This document shows positions 5,448 through 7,625 of a DNA stretch of 7,625 nucleotides, piece by piece. The translations under genes and the position numbers were made by a program. Within the stretch, counting starts at the first letter, position 1. Each line of letters starts with the position of its first letter. The notes under the pieces were generated by a model. That model saw only the letters and a list, made by a program, of their open reading frames with translations. It made no database searches and was not told the origin of the DNA. The stretch comes from Actinomycetota bacterium (lineage in GTDB: Bacteria > Acidobacteriota > Blastocatellia > Chloracidobacteriales > Chloracidobacteriaceae): the NCBI GenBank assembly GCA_013298335.1, contig JAAFHI010000131.1:1-7625 (forward strand), written 5' to 3'.

Positions 5448-7625
5448 ATGAATTCAGTGTCCTGGAAGTCGGTATCGCGAAGGCTGTTCGTCTTCATCGT
5501 CACCGGAACGGTCTTTATCGGGGGCTTCGTCTCGTTGCGGGCCGACCGGATGCCGGAGCCGCAACCGGGTCGGCGGATTACTCCCGCCGGAACGCTCGTG
5601 CGGGATCGGGCCACCCACCAGCCCGCGGTCGGTTCGCTGCCGGTCGATTTCCTCCGCTCGCCCGACCGTGGCGGTCCCGACGGACGCGGTCGGTATCTGG
5701 TAGCGGTCAACAGCGGCTATGGGGTGCAGTTCAACGCGGGTTCGAAGTTTCACCAGTCGCTGGCGGTGATTGATCTGTTGCACCGGCCCGAGCCGAGCGT
5801 CATTCAAAATGTCTATTTCCCGAATCCCCAGAGCGTTTCGGTCGGCGCGGCGTTCGATCCGACGCCACGGTCCGACGGAGGCTTCACGCTTTTCGCTTCG
5901 GGCGGAAATGAAAACAGGGTCTGGGTGTTCAGGTTTCAGCCGGGTGCGTCCCTGCCGATTTCCCCCGGCGCGGGCGAACCGAACACGCCGGTGACGGCCC
6001 CCTTCATCGATCTTTCGGGAATGGCCGAGGCGGCGGTGACCACGCGCGCCAACGGTGGCGTGGCGCAGGTATTTCCCCTCGGCATCGCGCTCGCGGGCGA
6101 CACGCTCTTTACCGCGAACAATCTGGCCGACAGCCTCGGCGTGGTTCGCGATGTCTACGGAACGCCGAAATTCGAGACCGTATCGCTGACGGACCCGGCG
6201 CATCCGGGGCAGGCGGCCTATCCCTATGGCGTGACGCTCGCGGGGCAGGGAAAAGTCTACGTTTCGTGCTGGGGCGGGGCCTCGGTGGCGGTCGTGAACC
6301 CGGCGACCAAAGCGGCGAAGTTCATCCCGGTCGAGCGGCATCCGACGGCCATGACGACCAATGCCGCGCGGACGCGGCTCTACGTGGTGAACTCGAACGC
6401 CGACAGCGTGAGCGTCATCGACACCGAGCGGGACGTCGAACTCGAACGCATTTCCGTTCGCCTGCCGGAAACGACGGCCATCGGGGGCAGTCCCGAAGGG
6501 CTGGCGCTGTCGCCCGACGACAAAACGCTCTACGTGGCGAACGCCCACGGCAATTCCGTCGCCGTCGTCGCGCTGGCCGAACAGGCGGAGGCCCCGCAAT
6601 CGGGTCAGGCGGCGCGGAAAAAGGATGACGACGATGACGAGCGATCCGAACCTTCCGAGCGGGCCGAGCGCCGTCGCGAGGCCGAAAAGACTCAAAAGAA
6701 AAAAACCGACACCCGACACCCGACACCCGACACCTCCCGTCGGTCGGTGCTGAAGGGGTTCATCCCGACCGGGTTCTATCCGTCGGCGGTGGCGGTGGTC
6801 GGCGACCGGCTGTTCGTCGGCAACGGCAAGGGGACGGGTTTTGAAAATTCATCGGTCATGGCGAACGACGGCGCGATGTATCCGAACGCGCCCAATGACC
6901 GGTTCCCGGTGGGTTTTGGTCGGGGCGGCAAGGGCGGTCAGTACAGCGTGGCGCTGGTGGCCGGGACGATCAGCCGGATTGCGATTCCGGGCGAAGTCGA
7001 ACTCGACCGCTATACCAAACTGGTCATGCGCAACGCCGGATTGATCGGCGAACGCCGGACGCGGCTGTTCAAGGGGCCGTCGCCCTTTCGGCACGTCATC
7101 TACGTCATCAAGGAAAACCGGACCTATGACGCGGTGTTCGGCGATATGGACCGGGCGGGCGACGGTACGCGCGCCGACGGCGATGCGAGTCTGGCGATTT
7201 TCGGCCAGAGCGAGGCCGCCGTCGCGCTCGACGGAACCCGGCAGATCGTGAGCCCGAATCACCGCGAACTGGCCCGCCGGTTCGGTCTGTTCGACCGGTT
7301 CTTCGTCAATTCCGAAGCGAGTCCGGACGGACACAACTGGTCCACGGCGGCCTTTTCGAGCGACTACACCGACAAGGCGTTTCGCTGGGGATATTCGCGC
7401 GGTTCGCGGTCCTACGATTATGAAGGTTTCAACCGGCTGCCGAACATCCAGCCGAAGTCCAACACGCCGCCGGCTTTCCCGCAGCCCGTCGGGACGACCG
7501 AGGCGCGGGCGTTTCTCGAACGCTACATTCCCTATCGGAACGGCGGGCGCGACGTGGCCGAGCCGGAAACGCTCTATCTGTGGGACGCCGCCGCCCGCGC
7601 GGGGTTGAGTTATCGCAATTACGGG
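5448..7625 (+). CDS. Bifunctional YncE-like beta-propeller / alkaline-phosphatase-superfamily phosphoesterase (3' end beyond window)
   Basis: Translated from the ATG at 5448 (GGGAAAAGG just upstream), this frame is open for 726 codons to the window edge. Residues about 12-31 form a signal peptide or membrane anchor after a basic N-terminus (SRR), so the protein is probably periplasmic or surface-exposed. Residues about 70-545 are a YncE-like beta-propeller with repeated strands such as LYVVNSNADSVSVID and LSPDDKTLYVANAHGNSV. From H549 a PF04185-type phosphoesterase begins: HVIYVIKENRTYDAVFGDM, with E556 and N557 as likely metal ligands, then DRFFVN and SPDGHNW (625-631). This two-domain order matches proteins annotated as YncE family/alkaline phosphatase family. 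The remaining metal ligands lie beyond the edge. An odd 55-residue charged linker (about 378-432) with D393-D397, K-rich stretches and a heptanucleotide repeat interrupts the propeller. The substrate is unknown; the family includes phospholipase C and acid phosphatases. Confidence 0.93.
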   Translation, partial: MNSVSWKSVSRRLFVFIVTGTVFIGGFVSLRADRMPEPQPGRRITPAGTLVRDRATHQPAVGSLPVDFLRSPDRGGPDGRGRYLVAVNSGYGVQFNAGSKFHQSLAVIDLLHRPEPSVIQNVYFPNPQSVSVGAAFDPTPRSDGGFTLFASGGNENRVWVFRFQPGASLPISPGAGEPNTPVTAPFIDLSGMAEAAVTTRANGGVAQVFPLGIALAGDTLFTANNLADSLGVVRDVYGTPKFETVSLTDPAHPGQAAYPYGVTLAGQGKVYVSCWGGASVAVVNPATKAAKFIPVERHPTAMTTNAARTRLYVVNSNADSVSVIDTERDVELERISVRLPETTAIGGSPEGLALSPDDKTLYVANAHGNSVAVVALAEQAEAPQSGQAARKKDDDDDERSEPSERAERRREAEKTQKKKTDTRHPTPDTSRRSVLKGFIPTGFYPSAVAVVGDRLFVGNGKGTGFENSSVMANDGAMYPNAPNDRFPVGFGRGGKGGQYSVALVAGTISRIAIPGEVELDRYTKLVMRNAGLIGERRTRLFKGPSPFRHVIYVIKENRTYDAVFGDMDRAGDGTRADGDASLAIFGQSEAAVALDGTRQIVSPNHRELARRFGLFDRFFVNSEASPDGHNWSTAAFSSDYTDKAFRWGYSRGSRSYDYEGFNRLPNIQPKSNTPPAFPQPVGTTEARAFLERYIPYRNGGRDVAEPETLYLWDAAARAGLSYRNYG
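6706..6733 (+). repeat. Perfect 4x CCGACAC heptanucleotide tandem repeat inside the phosphoesterase gene
   Basis: Four exact copies of CCGACAC lie at 6706-6712, 6713-6719, 6720-6726 and 6727-6733, directly after a run of seven As (6699-6705). Because 7 is not a multiple of 3, the repeats encode a rotating TDTRHPTPDT peptide (residues 420-429), and gain or loss of one copy would shift the frame. Propeller sequence resumes correctly afterwards (VLKGFIPTGFYPSAVAV), so the present copy number is in frame. Confidence 0.9.

Noticed and set aside
4297..5448. Plus-strand frame (383 codons) crossing the BY-kinase end, the terminator and the YhhN gene
   Set aside because: It overlaps two well-supported genes in another frame and runs through an intrinsic terminator; its Ser/Arg/Thr-rich product is typical of a shadow frame.
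5454..6719. Long minus-strand open frame (421 codons) opposite the propeller domain
   Set aside because: The plus strand carries a continuous, recognisable YncE-like frame; the antisense frame is Arg/His-rich without known motifs.
6706..6733. Heptamer array considered as a CRISPR or mobile-element end
   Set aside because: Units are contiguous with no spacers, only 7 bp long, and lie inside a continuous coding frame.

Overview
The window is about 60% GC, densely coded and bacterial. It holds five protein genes, two of them cut by the window edges, with no rRNA, tRNA, insertion sequence or CRISPR array. The second gene pair and the cell-envelope proteins suggest a Gram-negative (diderm) host: the tyrosine kinase has its Wzz-type membrane adaptor and its kinase domain in one polypeptide, which is the Gram-negative arrangement. 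The mix (SelO, a P450-type ferredoxin, a BY-kinase, a YncE/phosphoesterase fusion) would fit Acidobacteriota or a neighbouring environmental phylum. That is a weak guess from gene content, not a determination.

Layout: (1) Bases 1-1460, minus strand: selO, a protein adenylyltransferase pseudokinase, complete at the N-terminus and missing only its last few tens of residues. (2) Bases 1461-1664: a divergent intergenic region with an 11-bp direct repeat, T-tracts, a possible minus-strand promoter and a small palindrome. (3) Bases 1665-1889, plus strand: a 74-residue three-cysteine ferredoxin of the [3Fe-4S] P450-partner type. (4) Bases 1890-2114: a leader region with two promoter-like repeats and a strong hairpin. 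(5) Bases 2115-4688: a full-length BY-kinase (Wzc/ExoP class) for exopolysaccharide chain-length control. Its first 100 bases contain a cluster of inverted repeats. (6) Bases 4711-4754: a clear intrinsic terminator. (7) Bases 4766-5419: a YhhN/TMEM86-family membrane protein. (8) From base 5448 to the right edge: a bifunctional YncE-like beta-propeller plus alkaline-phosphatase-superfamily phosphoesterase, open at the 3' end.

The genes fall into at least three transcription units: selO leftward; ferredoxin then the BY-kinase rightward (possibly separate promoters), ended by the terminator; and the YhhN gene with the phosphoesterase gene, 28 bp apart and probably co-transcribed. The kinase, YhhN protein and phosphoesterase all act at the cell envelope. 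The left pair (SelO, ferredoxin) is redox-related. I found no convincing new multi-gene system. The most unusual local signals are a perfect 4x heptanucleotide repeat inside the phosphoesterase frame, where copy-number change would shift the frame, and the hairpin cluster at the start of the BY-kinase gene.
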